Shown here: one piece after another, positions 9,198 through 17,687 of the stretch
Layout of the letters: every line of letters starts with the position of its first letter
How positions within the stretch are numbered: position 1 is the stretch's first letter
NCBI GenBank assembly: GCA_963840445.1
Contig: CAWIZC010000031.1
Span: forward strand, 1 to 64,000
Direction of reading: 5' to 3'
From: AWTP1-13 sp963840445
GTDB lineage: Bacteria > Pseudomonadota > Alphaproteobacteria > Rhizobiales > Hyphomicrobiaceae
Length of the DNA stretch: 64,000 nt
Made by a program: the position numbers and the translations under genes
Notes under the pieces: generated by a model
The model's database searches: none
What the model was told of the DNA's origin: nothing
What the model saw: the letters and a program-made list of their open reading frames with translations, nothing else

Positions 9198-9392
9198 TCA
9201 ATCGACCGGGGCGGCGTTTTCGTCCGCGAGGCGCTTCGCATCCTCAATCATCTGCGTCAGGTCCACAGCACTTGCCGCCAAGGCGGCATCGGACCGTGCC
9301 CCAATGTGGGTGACGATGAGACTGGTCGTCCAGATTGAGATGATGGCGGTGATGACGGCTGTCGTGGCAATCACAATTGCAGTCTGGCGCAT
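9198..9392 (-). CDS. Small membrane protein, 64 aa
   Basis: The start MRQTAIVIATTAVITAIISI follows GGGAGAAAGAAG and places one membrane helix at residues 4–24, followed by a short periplasmic helical tail (DLTQMIEDAKRLADENAAP). A longer upstream extension exists in frame but looks non-coding. No family recognised. It sits between the PG-binding-like protein and the response regulator, all on the minus strand. Confidence 0.55.
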   Translation of the reverse strand: MRQTAIVIATTAVITAIISIWTTSLIVTHIGARSDAALAASAVDLTQMIEDAKRLADENAAPVD

Positions 9393-9536
9393 CTTCTTTC
9401 TCCCGCAAAAGGGTGCCGACCCGTTCGCACCATGCGGATGTTCGCGGTGTGGGTCGTTGGCTTTTGCCACGGGTGCGCTCGGTGTCAGCTTCCGGTTGCA
9501 CCAATCACTACGAGTGACGGCAAGAATTGGCAGCAA

Positions 9537-10205
9537 TTACGCGTCGATCATTTTGTAGCGGACGGCGTACCGGACCAGGCCGGCCGTCGAATGGATATTC
9601 AGCTTGCGAAGGACGGCCGTTCGGTGGGCCTCGATCGTCTTGACGCTGAGATTGAGAATGGATGCGGCCCTCTTGTTGCTGTGGCCTTCCGCAATCAGCT
9701 GCAGCACGGAGCGCTCGCGTGCTGTCAGGGGGCCGTCGTCGCGCTCGGTCAGGAACGACTGCCGCAGCATCTCGGAGACCATACCCGAAAAGAACGGCTT
9801 GTGCTCCGCGACCGTCTCGACAGCCGTCAAAAGCAGGCGATGAGCATCGGATTTCAGCACATAGCCCAAGGCACCCGCCTTTAGCAGATCATGGATCAGG
9901 CTGTTGCTATCGTGCATGGTGAAAATGATCACCTCCGTGCCCGGGCTGAGCTGCCGGATCTGCCGCGTCACGTCAACTCCGTTGAGGAGGGGCAGCGAAT
10001 AGTCGACGATCGCGACGTCGGGTGCCGTTTTGAGAACCTGCACAACGGCCTGCTTGCCGTCCGCTGCTTCGGCGACAACCTGCCAATCCGGCTGCTCACT
10101 CAGCAGAGCGCGTAGACCCGCTCTTACCGCCTCGTGATCATCGGCAATAAGGATCTTTGTTGCTCCGACCCCCGGCCTCTTTGGGGTACCGGCTTGCGCG
10201 CGCAT
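9537..10205 (-). CDS. NarL/FixJ-family response regulator
   Basis: A two-domain transcription factor of about 222 residues. The receiver domain has the acidic pair Asp22–Asp23 (IADDHEAV), phosphoacceptor Asp68 (IVDYSLPLLNG) and Lys118 (YVLKSDA). The LuxR-type helix-turn-helix runs from about 160 to 203 (LTARERSVLQLIAEGHSNKR; VKTIEAHR). The start was taken at the ATG nearest the receiver; the frame stays open to 10340. No histidine kinase is adjacent, so it is an orphan in this window. Confidence 0.9.
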   Translation of the reverse strand: MRAQAGTPKRPGVGATKILIADDHEAVRAGLRALLSEQPDWQVVAEAADGKQAVVQVLKTAPDVAIVDYSLPLLNGVDVTRQIRQLSPGTEVIIFTMHDSNSLIHDLLKAGALGYVLKSDAHRLLLTAVETVAEHKPFFSGMVSEMLRQSFLTERDDGPLTARERSVLQLIAEGHSNKRAASILNLSVKTIEAHRTAVLRKLNIHSTAGLVRYAVRYKMIDA

Positions 10206-10608
10206 CTGAATGCCCGACGCTCCTATCACTGACCATTGGTAGCATGCGGGGTCGGGCGGTAGCTGCGTATCAGGGAAAACCAGCAAAACCGCGTGGTGCT
10301 TACCGCAGGGTGCGGCGTGCTGGATACTGGCTGGGCGCATTTGAGGCGATGTAGGGGCAAAAAGCCCCGGCCAAAGCGCCGGAGAGCAAGGGGCTCCAAT
10401 TCAGACAGTGAACCTTTCCGCCCGAAGGCGCTTGTTAACTCATGCGCAACACCATGACCGTCCCAGCTACGCGCTCATGGCCTTCTGCCAGTCGATCATC
10501 ACGCTTGTTGCGCGTTGAGGATTGATCGACGGCTCGGGACCCTGCGGCCCGCCAAATAAGAGACCGCCCGCCCCTGGCATTTGCGCTTAGCCGCGCATAG
10601 GTGCCGCC
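10206..10608. other. Gene-free region between divergent regulators
   Basis: About 400 bp between the minus-strand response regulator and the plus-strand broken receiver gene. It should hold both promoters. The only structure I see is a short hairpin (GGGGC at 10354, five A, GCCCC at 10364) that competes with a second pairing of AGCCCC (10363) with GGGGCT (10390). No coding frame is convincing. Confidence 0.4.
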
Positions 10609-10985
10609 ATGGAATTCCCCGCACTGCGCGGGCGCTCAATCCTCGTTGTCGAGGATGAACCGCTTATTGGATGGGATATACGAGAGGCGCTTGAAAAAGC
10701 AGGCGCTAACGTGACCGCAACGACGACTGTTCGCCACGCGCTCATCTTGATCGACCATGACGGATTGGCGGGCGCGATCATGGATCATGCGCTCTAGGTG
10801 ACGGCGACAGCACAGAGGTGTGCGTTCGGCTGAAAGCCAGGGGCATCCCATACGTCAGCTACAGCGGCTACGATCCGGTGAAGGGCGCTAGTCTTGATGC
10901 CCCGCACGTGAGCAAACCTGCACCCATGGACACCCTGCTGAGCACGTTGGAAGCCTTGCTCCCACGCTTGCCGAGGATCTCGTAG
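10609..10985 (+). pseudogene. Single-domain receiver protein, frame broken
   Basis: The first 62 codons encode the start of a receiver domain (SILVVEDEPLIGWDIREAL, with Glu15/Asp16 and phosphoacceptor Asp59 in IMDHAL) and then hit TAG at 10795. The remainder of the domain continues in another frame from 10797: GDGDSTEVCVRLKARGIPYV, then the conserved Ser-Gly and Lys-Pro steps (YSGYD, VSKPAP), ending with TAG at 10983–10985. Together they make a complete ~125-residue CheY-like receiver. Restoring the frame needs two bases removed or one added, so this lesion differs from the +1 pattern at 33–51 kb. It may be a true pseudogene. Confidence 0.75.
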
Positions 10986-11616
10986 CGCCTCATGAATACG
11001 CCCGCTGGCCAGCCTTTGGGGAAGAACAGGCCAGGGGGCGCGCGGCAGCTCCAACGGGGTGCTGCAGGCAATGAGGGTCGTACAGTCCGCCCACTGCTCG
11101 CCCAGCATGCCGTGAGCGATTGCTCGCATCAAGGCCTATCGGTTGACGGGGGCCTCGCTGACGTCGCCGATTGGGTGGCCTCGCGTTCAAATTCGTTGTT
11201 TGGGTCTCCAGACGCACAAAGGCCGGCTCCCCGATGGTCAGGGATACCGGCCATTTTCAAGAGGCCGATTGGCCTTCTCAGACTACCCCATCCCTTTTGC
11301 GGCGATCGGACTTTCAGTCATCATGAAGGTAAAACCGTTCCCGCCGCCGAGGGACAAGACGGCCTTGGCGAGCACCGACGCCGACGCGGGATAATCGCCA
11401 TACCGATCTCCGCGGTGCGCGATGTAACCTCGGCCAACTCTACGACGTCGGTCCATGACCCTGCAGGGCGGTCCAGGATGCGCCTTTCCAAGGGGCGCAC
11501 CTCGTCCACCACGAGACTGTGATAGGTAGCGGAATACGCCGCCACGGTAGAGAAATCGCCCTGCGTCTCGTACAGGCGCCGCAGGTCGCGCGGGTCGGGC
11601 TCATTGTTGGCCGGCC
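10986..11616. other. Gene-poor region with a possible minus-strand gene remnant
   Basis: No confident gene in about 630 bp. On the minus strand, roughly 11545 down to 11400, a frame reads AAYSATYHSLVVDEVRPLER and WTDVVELAEVTS, which is protein-like but has no good start. A different frame directly after it reads YGDYPASASVLAKAVLSLGG up to about 11300. The two could be halves of one small frameshifted gene. The plus strand has a 176-codon open frame (10992–11522) whose translation is Arg/Gly-rich and looks like a shadow. Confidence 0.3.
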
Positions 11617-12729
11617 CTATCGGCGGTAGTCGGGCGGTGGGAGTTTTCGCGGCGTTGGATTTTGGGCAACCCAGTTCACAGCGAGTTCGCGCAATCGCCG
11701 CGGATCGCCATCCTTGCGTTTCAATTGCGCGACGAGTTCCCGGGTCTCAGTCAACAAAGGAGCGGGGAGCGGTGCGCCCGAGGTGACGTGCACCAGAAAC
11801 CAGTCAGCCATCTTTCTGTACTCGATGTCCCAGTTGATACCTCCATTGCGTTCAAGCTCGTCGCTAATCCTGCCTGCAATGCGTACAACTTCGCCTTGAA
11901 CGGTGTCTGCGGCTCCGCTGGAGGGGACGAGCAAGTCCCAAAGCTCTTGATGCTGGTCTTCCCAGTGCCCGCTCCGTGCGGCAATGGGCGATTTTCCGTC
12001 ATGCAGCAGGCGACGAGGAACCGGCGGCGTCCCGAACAGCACATATAACTTGTCGAGCGCCGCGCTCGTCGCCCCGACCATATCCGGGTCGAAGCCGCTG
12101 CGATGAAATTCGAAATCCGTTCCAATTCGAGCGACAAATCCGTTCATCTCTGGCGTTCGTCGCGCGCCCGCCGCGAGAAGAACCTCCGCCAGTGCCGCCA
12201 TGTGTTCGATCTGCACGTTACTGCAGCGCTGGAGCGCATACGCAAGTGGCGTTTGACCTTCTCGGTTGCGCGCATCGACGCGCGCACCATGCTGAAGTAA
12301 TAAACCCGCTGCGACGGCATTGCACGACCCCGCAGCCGCGTGAAGCGGCGTGCCCCGGCCATTTTCTCCGTGGTTTACATCCGCGCCAAGTTCGAGGAGG
12401 ACCCCGATACGCCCTTTCCAGTGCCGGGCGCGCGAATGCAATGGCGTGTCCCCGTAGGTGTCGCCGGCCGCGAGATCTGCACCATGCGCCACCAGCCACC
12501 GAGCCAACTCGTCCGGGCACTGGTGGAACGCAAGTGCGGTTTGTTTGAACACGCCTCCGCGCGCATTGACGTCATAGGTATCGAACAGGAGTTTCAAGTC
12601 TTCCAAATCGCGCTTCTCCAGCAGCGCTTCGAGATCGTTTGGCAGTTGCTTCTTCCGTACTTTGGCCACCAAGTCCTCCCACGGGATCGCATTGTTGAGC
12701 GTCCCTGTAGTTAATTTCGAGGAAGGCAC
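11617..12729 (-). CDS. Ankyrin-repeat protein
   Basis: A 370-residue cytoplasmic protein without signal peptide. About four ankyrin units are visible between residues 65 and 200 (for example WLVAHGADLAAGDTYGDTPL, LLELGADVNHGENGRGTPLH, LLLQHGARVDARNREGQTPL). The C-terminal half (200–370) has no recognisable domain and may carry the specific function. Ankyrin repeats mediate protein–protein contacts; partner and role are unknown. It stands alone on the minus strand. Confidence 0.85.
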   Translation of the reverse strand: MPSSKLTTGTLNNAIPWEDLVAKVRKKQLPNDLEALLEKRDLEDLKLLFDTYDVNARGGVFKQTALAFHQCPDELARWLVAHGADLAAGDTYGDTPLHSRARHWKGRIGVLLELGADVNHGENGRGTPLHAAAGSCNAVAAGLLLQHGARVDARNREGQTPLAYALQRCSNVQIEHMAALAEVLLAAGARRTPEMNGFVARIGTDFEFHRSGFDPDMVGATSAALDKLYVLFGTPPVPRRLLHDGKSPIAARSGHWEDQHQELWDLLVPSSGAADTVQGEVVRIAGRISDELERNGGINWDIEYRKMADWFLVHVTSGAPLPAPLLTETRELVAQLKRKDGDPRRLRELAVNWVAQNPTPRKLPPPDYRR

Positions 12730-12861
12730 ATAGGCGCGTAAAATGCGGACTTTGGATGGTGGTCAGTGGCCGCTTTGGGTCATCAGTATCGCCGGCGCTG
12801 TTATCAACAAAAGGCTTGCCGCGGCAACCAGCAATAGTGGCCGCGGCAGGCTTGCGACAGC

Positions 12862-13794
12862 TCATGGCTTCGGCTTCGCAGCCGTAGCGTGCTGCCTTGC
12901 CTTCTTCGCCGCCTTCGCCGATCCGCGTAGGCGCGCCAGTCTGCGCTCCTTGCGGTTGAGACAGCTCTTTCCCATGCCAGTCACGGCGCCGAAGAACACC
13001 GCGTTATCAGACCCCATGGTCACGTCCTTGCCGGTGCGCACGTCCGTGACTGTGAACCTCTGCCGAAGATTACGCACAGGCCCGATAATGGGGCGGCGGA
13101 ACCCATCCGAGACTTCGAAGCCCGCCACCCATGTCTCGGGGCCAATTGGCGCTAGCGGATCAACGTGCAGCTGATCCCACTTGGGCCAAGGGCTGGACGG
13201 CGGGTTCGGGATGGCGAACCGCTGCCTCCGCTCCCATTCGTCGGGCTCTGGCGCCTCAAGGGCCTCGTAAGTATCTGGCCACGTCTGCGTCTCGAAGCGC
13301 CGCGCGCTCTCGGCTGCGTAATAGGCGCCCACCTCGACTGCCAGCAGATCCTTAGGACCGAGGTCGTACCATTCAAATTCCATGTGCCCGCGGTTCTTTG
13401 GCTTGGTGGCGGTTTCATCCCAGGCCAACGTCTGCACGGCTACACGGCGGCTTCCATCCTCTTTGACCTCCATGTGGATGTAGCGCCCGGTCAGCCAGCT
13501 CTTGCTGCGCTTCCAGGCGAGGAGGATCCGGTCATTGCGGTTCACGTATTTTTCGACGCGGAAGATCCGCACACCGCGGTCGTAGGGATCGACCAAGCCG
13601 AACACCATCTTGTCGAAAGGCAAGATCTGCTCGCGGGCTATGAACTGCGCTCCGGGAATATTGGGCTTACCTCGCTGGGTCTTCCCATTGACGCGAGGGC
13701 CATTGACATGCCGGCCGTTGTCCGTCGCGCGAGCTGTCTTGCGGCTGGCTGACTGAGGATTGCGGAGGGGCAGCGCGCGGGGAGAACTAGCCAT
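12862..13794 (-). CDS. Unknown protein, 310 aa, last gene of an XRE-divergent operon
   Basis: I do not recognise this family. The N-terminus is basic and disordered-looking (about 1–45). The middle is rich in Trp and Tyr with beta character (VNRNDRILLAWKRSKSWLTG, MEFEWYDLGPKDLLAVEVGA), and the C-terminus is very basic (NRKERRLARLRGSAKAAKK), so nucleic-acid contact is possible. Its start overlaps the upstream 69-residue gene by eight bases. It belongs to a three-gene run reading away from the XRE regulator at 14.4–14.7 kb, an arrangement seen in small mobile or phage-like units. Confidence 0.75.
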   Translation of the reverse strand: MASSPRALPLRNPQSASRKTARATDNGRHVNGPRVNGKTQRGKPNIPGAQFIAREQILPFDKMVFGLVDPYDRGVRIFRVEKYVNRNDRILLAWKRSKSWLTGRYIHMEVKEDGSRRVAVQTLAWDETATKPKNRGHMEFEWYDLGPKDLLAVEVGAYYAAESARRFETQTWPDTYEALEAPEPDEWERRQRFAIPNPPSSPWPKWDQLHVDPLAPIGPETWVAGFEVSDGFRRPIIGPVRNLRQRFTVTDVRTGKDVTMGSDNAVFFGAVTGMGKSCLNRKERRLARLRGSAKAAKKARQHATAAKPKP

Positions 13795-13996
13795 GGCGAC
13801 GGCCTCCCTTGGCAGCAGTGCGATGGGCGCGAAGGCCGCGGCGGACCATGGACCGTAGTTGCTCCATCGCCGGGATTTGCTCGGCGCCGCCGATCATTGC
13901 CACGAGCGCGGCAGCCGCCTGGTTCAAGGAAAGGCGTTGGGTCGGCTCGTTGCTGGGCCCTGCTGTTGAGGGTACGAGTCTTTCAGCCTTGGCCAT
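13787..13996 (-). CDS. Small unknown protein, 69 aa
   Basis: The ATG (MAKAERLVPSTAGPSNEPTQ) follows GGAG by about 8 bases. The second half is helical and positively charged (LNQAAAALVAMIGGAEQIPA, then RSMVRRGLRAHRTAAKGGRR). It overlaps the 310-residue gene by eight bases, so it is likely co-translated with it. No family recognised. A strong hairpin precedes it. Confidence 0.6.
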   Translation of the reverse strand: MAKAERLVPSTAGPSNEPTQRLSLNQAAAALVAMIGGAEQIPAMEQLRSMVRRGLRAHRTAAKGGRRHG

Positions 13997-14021
13997 TGGT
14001 GCATCTCCATGGTTGAGGTCA

Positions 14022-14055
14022 GGCCCTGGCTGGTGTTCCAGCACCAGCCAGGGCC
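14022..14055 (-). promoter_or_regulatory. Perfect 14-bp inverted repeat inside the operon
   Basis: Two perfect 14-base arms (14022–14035 and 14042–14055) flank a 6-base loop between the 88-residue and 69-residue genes. The transcript would form a very stable GC-rich hairpin. There is no run of T after it, so it is more likely an RNA-stability or attenuation element than a complete terminator. Confidence 0.6.
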
Positions 14056-14068
14056 GCTATCGCGGGCG

Positions 14069-14335
14069 CTAAGCGGCCCGCAGTCGCCGCCGGTCAGGGG
14101 AGGCCGGCAGGCTTTCAGTGGCAGACAGCGCAGCGCGCTCCGCCTCAAGAGCGCTCACCAGATTTCGGTGAAGGGCCAAGTCGTAGGCCCAGTGTCTGGC
14201 GAGGGCCTGTGCGCGCATCGCGCGGCACTTGCGCTCTAGCCATTCGACGCGGTCAGCGGGATCGCTTGGGGAACTGCCAAAGCGCTGCTCGACCATGGAT
14301 TGGTATGGAGACGGGGACCAAATCGAACTCAACAT
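14069..14335 (-). CDS. Small unknown protein, 88 aa, first gene of XRE-divergent operon
   Basis: The start MLSSIWSPSPYQSMVEQRFG has AGAGG 5 bases upstream. The protein is mostly helical with a charged heptad-like stretch (about 28–75: DRVEWLERKCRAMRAQALAR, NLVSALEAERAAL). No family recognised. Its promoter must lie in the 99-bp gap shared with the XRE gene, which contains the CGATA/TATCG palindromes. Confidence 0.6.
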   Translation of the reverse strand: MLSSIWSPSPYQSMVEQRFGSSPSDPADRVEWLERKCRAMRAQALARHWAYDLALHRNLVSALEAERAALSATESLPASPDRRRLRAA

Positions 14336-14383
14336 GGGCACCTCTCACGCTGGACAATGATCGCCGCTGCACTTATATTGTCA

Positions 14384-14422
14384 TATCGAAAAACGATACG
14401 CAAGTCGATACTTGCGATATCG
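14384..14422. promoter_or_regulatory. Palindromic operator cluster between divergent XRE gene and unknown operon
   Basis: Four CGATA/TATCG half-sites lie in 39 bp: TATCG at 14384, CGATA at 14394, CGATA at 14406 and TATCG at 14418. The first two form a perfect inverted repeat around AAAAA. The last lies in an 8-base palindrome, CGATATCG (14415–14422). The position between divergent starts (14335 and 14435) fits an operator for the XRE protein controlling both directions. Binding is inferred. Confidence 0.6.
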
Positions 14423-14434
14423 AGCTTGCGAAGA

Positions 14435-14707
14435 ATGATGGCCCCTCCTACGCAGCCGGATATGATCTCACCGGCTCAATTACGTGCGGCGCGTGCCCTG
14501 CTCGATTGGACGCGAGATGACCTCGCCGACAAGTCAGGCGTGGCTGCGGTGACGGCGATCGGTTTTGAGCATGGCCGGACCGACCCGAAAATTTCCACCC
14601 TGTATAAATGGCGACGAGCGCTTGAAGCCGCTGGTGTCGCGTTCATAGACGAGACGGAGACCGACGGTCCGGGCGTGCGCCTGAAGAAGACACGGGTGAA
14701 GCGGTAA
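14435..14707 (+). CDS. Small XRE-family helix-turn-helix regulator
   Basis: About 81–90 residues, essentially a single HTH domain: ISPAQLRAARALLDWTRDDL, SGVAAVTAIGFEHGRTDPKI. This is a Cro/C1-type pattern typical of small alphaproteobacterial regulators. The ATG at 14435 starts MMAPPTQPDMIS; an internal ATG at 14462 is an equally plausible start. It is divergent from a three-gene unknown operon with palindromes in between, so it probably represses itself and that operon. Confidence 0.85.
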   Translation: MMAPPTQPDMISPAQLRAARALLDWTRDDLADKSGVAAVTAIGFEHGRTDPKISTLYKWRRALEAAGVAFIDETETDGPGVRLKKTRVKR

Positions 14708-14743
14708 GATTGCGAGTAGCAACGACGGCCGATCGATTTGAAG

Positions 14744-16543
14744 CTAACGGGGTGGACGCCGTCGGAATACGTACTCGCCGTTAAGAGCGTCGCTCACTTG
14801 TGGGATCTGAGCGTTGGATGTCACCAACACGACGTCGGCGCGCACCCGCACGAAGAGATGTCTCAGCTCCAGGCCTGGCGTCGGCAGGTGCTTCACCAAC
14901 GCGTGCGTAAAGGGGCTATTGCGTCCGGCCCCGTCGGTGGCGACATCGCCGGGCAGTGTAGAAAAGGCGACCAGCATTCCGCCCCCGGCCCATGTGGTGG
15001 TGATTGTCACGGGGCTTAACCCGCGCTTGACCAGCATTGAGCGGGTGTCACGCCACTGTGTACCTGCCGCCTGCTCGACGGCTAGATTGTTGCGGCACGC
15101 ATCGATGATGAGAATGCGGAAGCCCCGTTCCGCCCGGAGACTGGCCATCATCCAGTCCAAGCTGACGTGGCTGGTTATGCTACTGTCGTCGGTAATTGGC
15201 GCGTCGACGGGAGCAAGATAATTGCTGCCGCCGAACTGGAATCCGTGGCCGGCAAAGAAGACAACTACCGTTTCGACATCCTGCGCGGCGTGCGCAAAGT
15301 TGGTAAGCACGTCCTTCATCTCGACGTGACCGAGATCGAGCCGGAGCCAAACAGCAAAGCCAAGCTGCTCAAGTGCTTTGGCGACGTCGGTGGCGTCGTT
15401 GCTGGGATTGGTCAGCGCTCCGAGCGAGGGTAGATAAGCCGCGTTGCCAATTACGAGAGCTATGCGATCGATCCGTTGAGGGGTATCAACCATCTCCGGC
15501 TTGACACTGGACGGTGTCGACTTCTGCAGAGCAGCCTGCCTCTCAGCTGCTTTCCTGTCAGCAATCGCTTTTTGCTCAAGCGCAGCTTGCTTCTGCGCCG
15601 CCTCCTTCCTCTCAGCGTTGGCTTGCTTCTCCAGGGCAGCCTGTTTCTCTCGTGCTAGCTGTTTTTCGAGGGCTGCCTGCTTCTCTTGCGCCGCCTTCTC
15701 AATCTCGGCTTGTTTGTTGCGCCGGGCATCATCCTCGATTGCCGCACGCTTCTCCAGCAGAGCCTGAAGAAGCTCGCGAACCGCATCTTGGACGGCCTTG
15801 CTGCGTTGATCCTCTGCTGGTGCCGCCAAAGCTGCTTCATAATCAGCTTTTGCACGTCCGAGGTCCTCCTTCCCGGACCATGCTCGACCCCGTGCCGCAA
15901 GGGCCAGGATATCCCGTGGACTCTGACGGACGACTGCCGTGTAATCGGCAATCGCGCGATTGTAGTCCTCCTTCTGCAAGTAGACGGTGCCGCGGTTGAA
16001 AAGTGCGTCCGCAAGCTTGGGATCGAGCGCGATGGCCTTATTGAAATCCGCCATGGCCTGATCGAACTCAGCTCGGTCACGGTGAGCGCCGCCGCGGTTG
16101 TTGTAGGCGCGGGCGTTCCTCGGATCGATGCGCAGGGCCTGGGCAAAATCGTCAATAGCGCGATCATAGGCTCCGACCATCGCCCACGAGACGCCTCGAT
16201 TTATGAATGCGAAGGGCAGTTTAGCATCCAGACGGATTGCGGCGGTAAAGTCGTCAATGGCGCGATAGTGATCGGTGCTGTTTCCGATCGATTGGTGCGC
16301 GCCGCCACGATTGTTGTAGTGCAAGTAGAGCGCATCGCCCTTGGCGCTGCCTGACTCGATCAGTCGAGTACATGCTGCAACCGCATCATCTCCCTTCCTC
16401 CCACTGCAAGTATTTGCATCGTCCGCCAGGGCGACGGACGGAACCTGCGCGAACATCAGAGCCACCGCCGCAACGAGCAGTGCTACGACGGGCGGAGCTC
16501 GCGGCGATTTCGCGCCACCAGCGACCTCGCCAGGCTTGGGCAC
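14744..16543 (-). CDS. Exported TPR protein with C-terminal caspase-like (C14) protease domain
   Basis: Start chosen at a GTG (16543) with AGG 7 bases upstream, just after the previous stop; an ATG at 16642 would overlap that gene by 92 bases. Numbering from the GTG: a signal peptide to about residue 40 (PPVVALLVAAVALMFAQVPS), TPR units at about 70–235, a charged Ala/Lys/Glu coiled coil at about 250–340, and a caspase p20 domain from about 358. The catalytic dyad is His433 in FFAGHGFQF and Cys483 in IIDACRNN. This architecture matches exported rhizobial caspase-like proteins. Substrate unknown. Confidence 0.88.
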   Translation of the reverse strand: MPKPGEVAGGAKSPRAPPVVALLVAAVALMFAQVPSVALADDANTCSGRKGDDAVAACTRLIESGSAKGDALYLHYNNRGGAHQSIGNSTDHYRAIDDFTAAIRLDAKLPFAFINRGVSWAMVGAYDRAIDDFAQALRIDPRNARAYNNRGGAHRDRAEFDQAMADFNKAIALDPKLADALFNRGTVYLQKEDYNRAIADYTAVVRQSPRDILALAARGRAWSGKEDLGRAKADYEAALAAPAEDQRSKAVQDAVRELLQALLEKRAAIEDDARRNKQAEIEKAAQEKQAALEKQLAREKQAALEKQANAERKEAAQKQAALEQKAIADRKAAERQAALQKSTPSSVKPEMVDTPQRIDRIALVIGNAAYLPSLGALTNPSNDATDVAKALEQLGFAVWLRLDLGHVEMKDVLTNFAHAAQDVETVVVFFAGHGFQFGGSNYLAPVDAPITDDSSITSHVSLDWMMASLRAERGFRILIIDACRNNLAVEQAAGTQWRDTRSMLVKRGLSPVTITTTWAGGGMLVAFSTLPGDVATDGAGRNSPFTHALVKHLPTPGLELRHLFVRVRADVVLVTSNAQIPQVSDALNGEYVFRRRPPR

Positions 16544-16550
16544 GGCAAAC

Positions 16551-16907
16551 CTAAAGGGGCGTCGGCTTGTCGATATGCGCCCAGATTGGCCTGCCACCCT
16601 TCCATTTGATGCTGATGCCTGAGCGGGCCGTTTGACCAGCATCGGTTGTGCGGGTCCCGTCGCACCGTGTTGTGTTCGGCGGTGTGTTTACACACGAATA
16701 GCGGCCGGTAGCGCTGAATGTTCCACTAGGAAGTTTGGTCGTATACCTGAGCGTCAGTGAGTTTCCCGTGAAAGTACCTCTCAAGTTGCTCGCCAGTCCG
16801 CCTGATGGAAACGATCCTGAGTATCTGGTCGGAATGTCAGTAGTAGCCGCTAACACAGCGCCCGGGATCAATCCAACCGCTATAACAACTCCGAGACGGC
16901 AATGCAT
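16551..16907 (-). CDS. Small exported protein upstream of the caspase-like gene
   Basis: A 118-residue protein with a clear signal peptide (MHCRLGVVIAVGLIPGAVLA, cut before ATTD). The mature part is beta-rich and Ser/Thr-rich with two Cys (YSCVNTP, TTRCDGT) that could form a disulfide. GGGGAG lies 7 bases before the ATG. It ends seven bases before the caspase-like start, so the two form an operon and act in the same compartment. Family unknown. Confidence 0.75.
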   Translation of the reverse strand: MHCRLGVVIAVGLIPGAVLAATTDIPTRYSGSFPSGGLASNLRGTFTGNSLTLRYTTKLPSGTFSATGRYSCVNTPPNTTRCDGTRTTDAGQTARSGISIKWKGGRPIWAHIDKPTPL

Positions 16908-17121
16908 ATGTGTCTCCCCAGCAAAGTAATACAGCCACGAGACTATCTGCGACGAGCTTGGCGCGCCAGGAGGATTCAGCTCCGCAAGGCCGAAACCAAA
17001 TCACCTTGGCGCTCGCGGCAAGCGTCGGAGCAATCAATTCATGAGATAGGAGCGGCCCAACCCCTTGGCGCGAGCTTGCTGGCGGGGGCATTGAGGAAAG
17101 AGGTATTTCATGAGGTCGCGA

Positions 17122-17676
17122 CTACCCGTGCCCCTGAGCGTAGATCTCTCGCGCGCGCCGCAGGACCAGCTCCTCAGTCAGCGCGAAGAGTTTGGGACCG
17201 TCGCCCTTGGCATCCTCCTCACCGCTGACGTAGGCGTGGTCGCAGGCCGAGCACAAAAGCGCCGCCGCCAGTTCGACCCGCGTCACGACTTTCATGCCGC
17301 GCGCCTCGATGGGAGCTATTACAGATACGCACTCCCGTACCTGGTCGTAGTCTTGCTGGGTGAAGGGCGAAATCAGCAGCTCGGTGATCTGGGTGTTCCA
17401 GCCCTTGGGTTTATCCGGCCGTGCCGAGGCCGCCTGGATGGCGCGATACTCGTCTACGGCATCGTTCCATTCCTTGATGCTCTCCGGCGGCCAAAGGCTC
17501 TTGTCCTCGGCAAGGCCCAGGAGGCCTGTCTTCCGGTAGGCATAGGAGAACTCTGGCGGCAAATCGGCCTTGTGCATGGCCGCCAGGATCGCGGCCTCCA
17601 TGTCCGACTCGTCCTCCGCAGGTCGCTCACGGCGCCGACGGCGGTTCTTTCTCGATTTGTGCGGGCGCCTTGCCAT
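17122..17676 (-). CDS. Unknown protein, 184 aa
   Basis: A basic, disordered N-terminus (RRPHKSRKNRRRRRE) is followed by an acidic helix and a region rich in Trp and Tyr (LPPEFSYAYRKTGLLGLAED). The C-terminal helical part contains a possible Cys-x-x-Cys (ALLCSACDHAYVSGEEDA), which might bind zinc. The start was set at the second ATG because GAGGGGG is 6 bases before it. It lies 11 bases after the glycosyltransferase-like gene, so the two are co-transcribed. Confidence 0.65.
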   Translation of the reverse strand: MARRPHKSRKNRRRRRERPAEDESDMEAAILAAMHKADLPPEFSYAYRKTGLLGLAEDKSLWPPESIKEWNDAVDEYRAIQAASARPDKPKGWNTQITELLISPFTQQDYDQVRECVSVIAPIEARGMKVVTRVELAAALLCSACDHAYVSGEEDAKGDGPKLFALTEELVLRRAREIYAQGHG

Positions 17677-17687
17677 GTGCATCCCCC

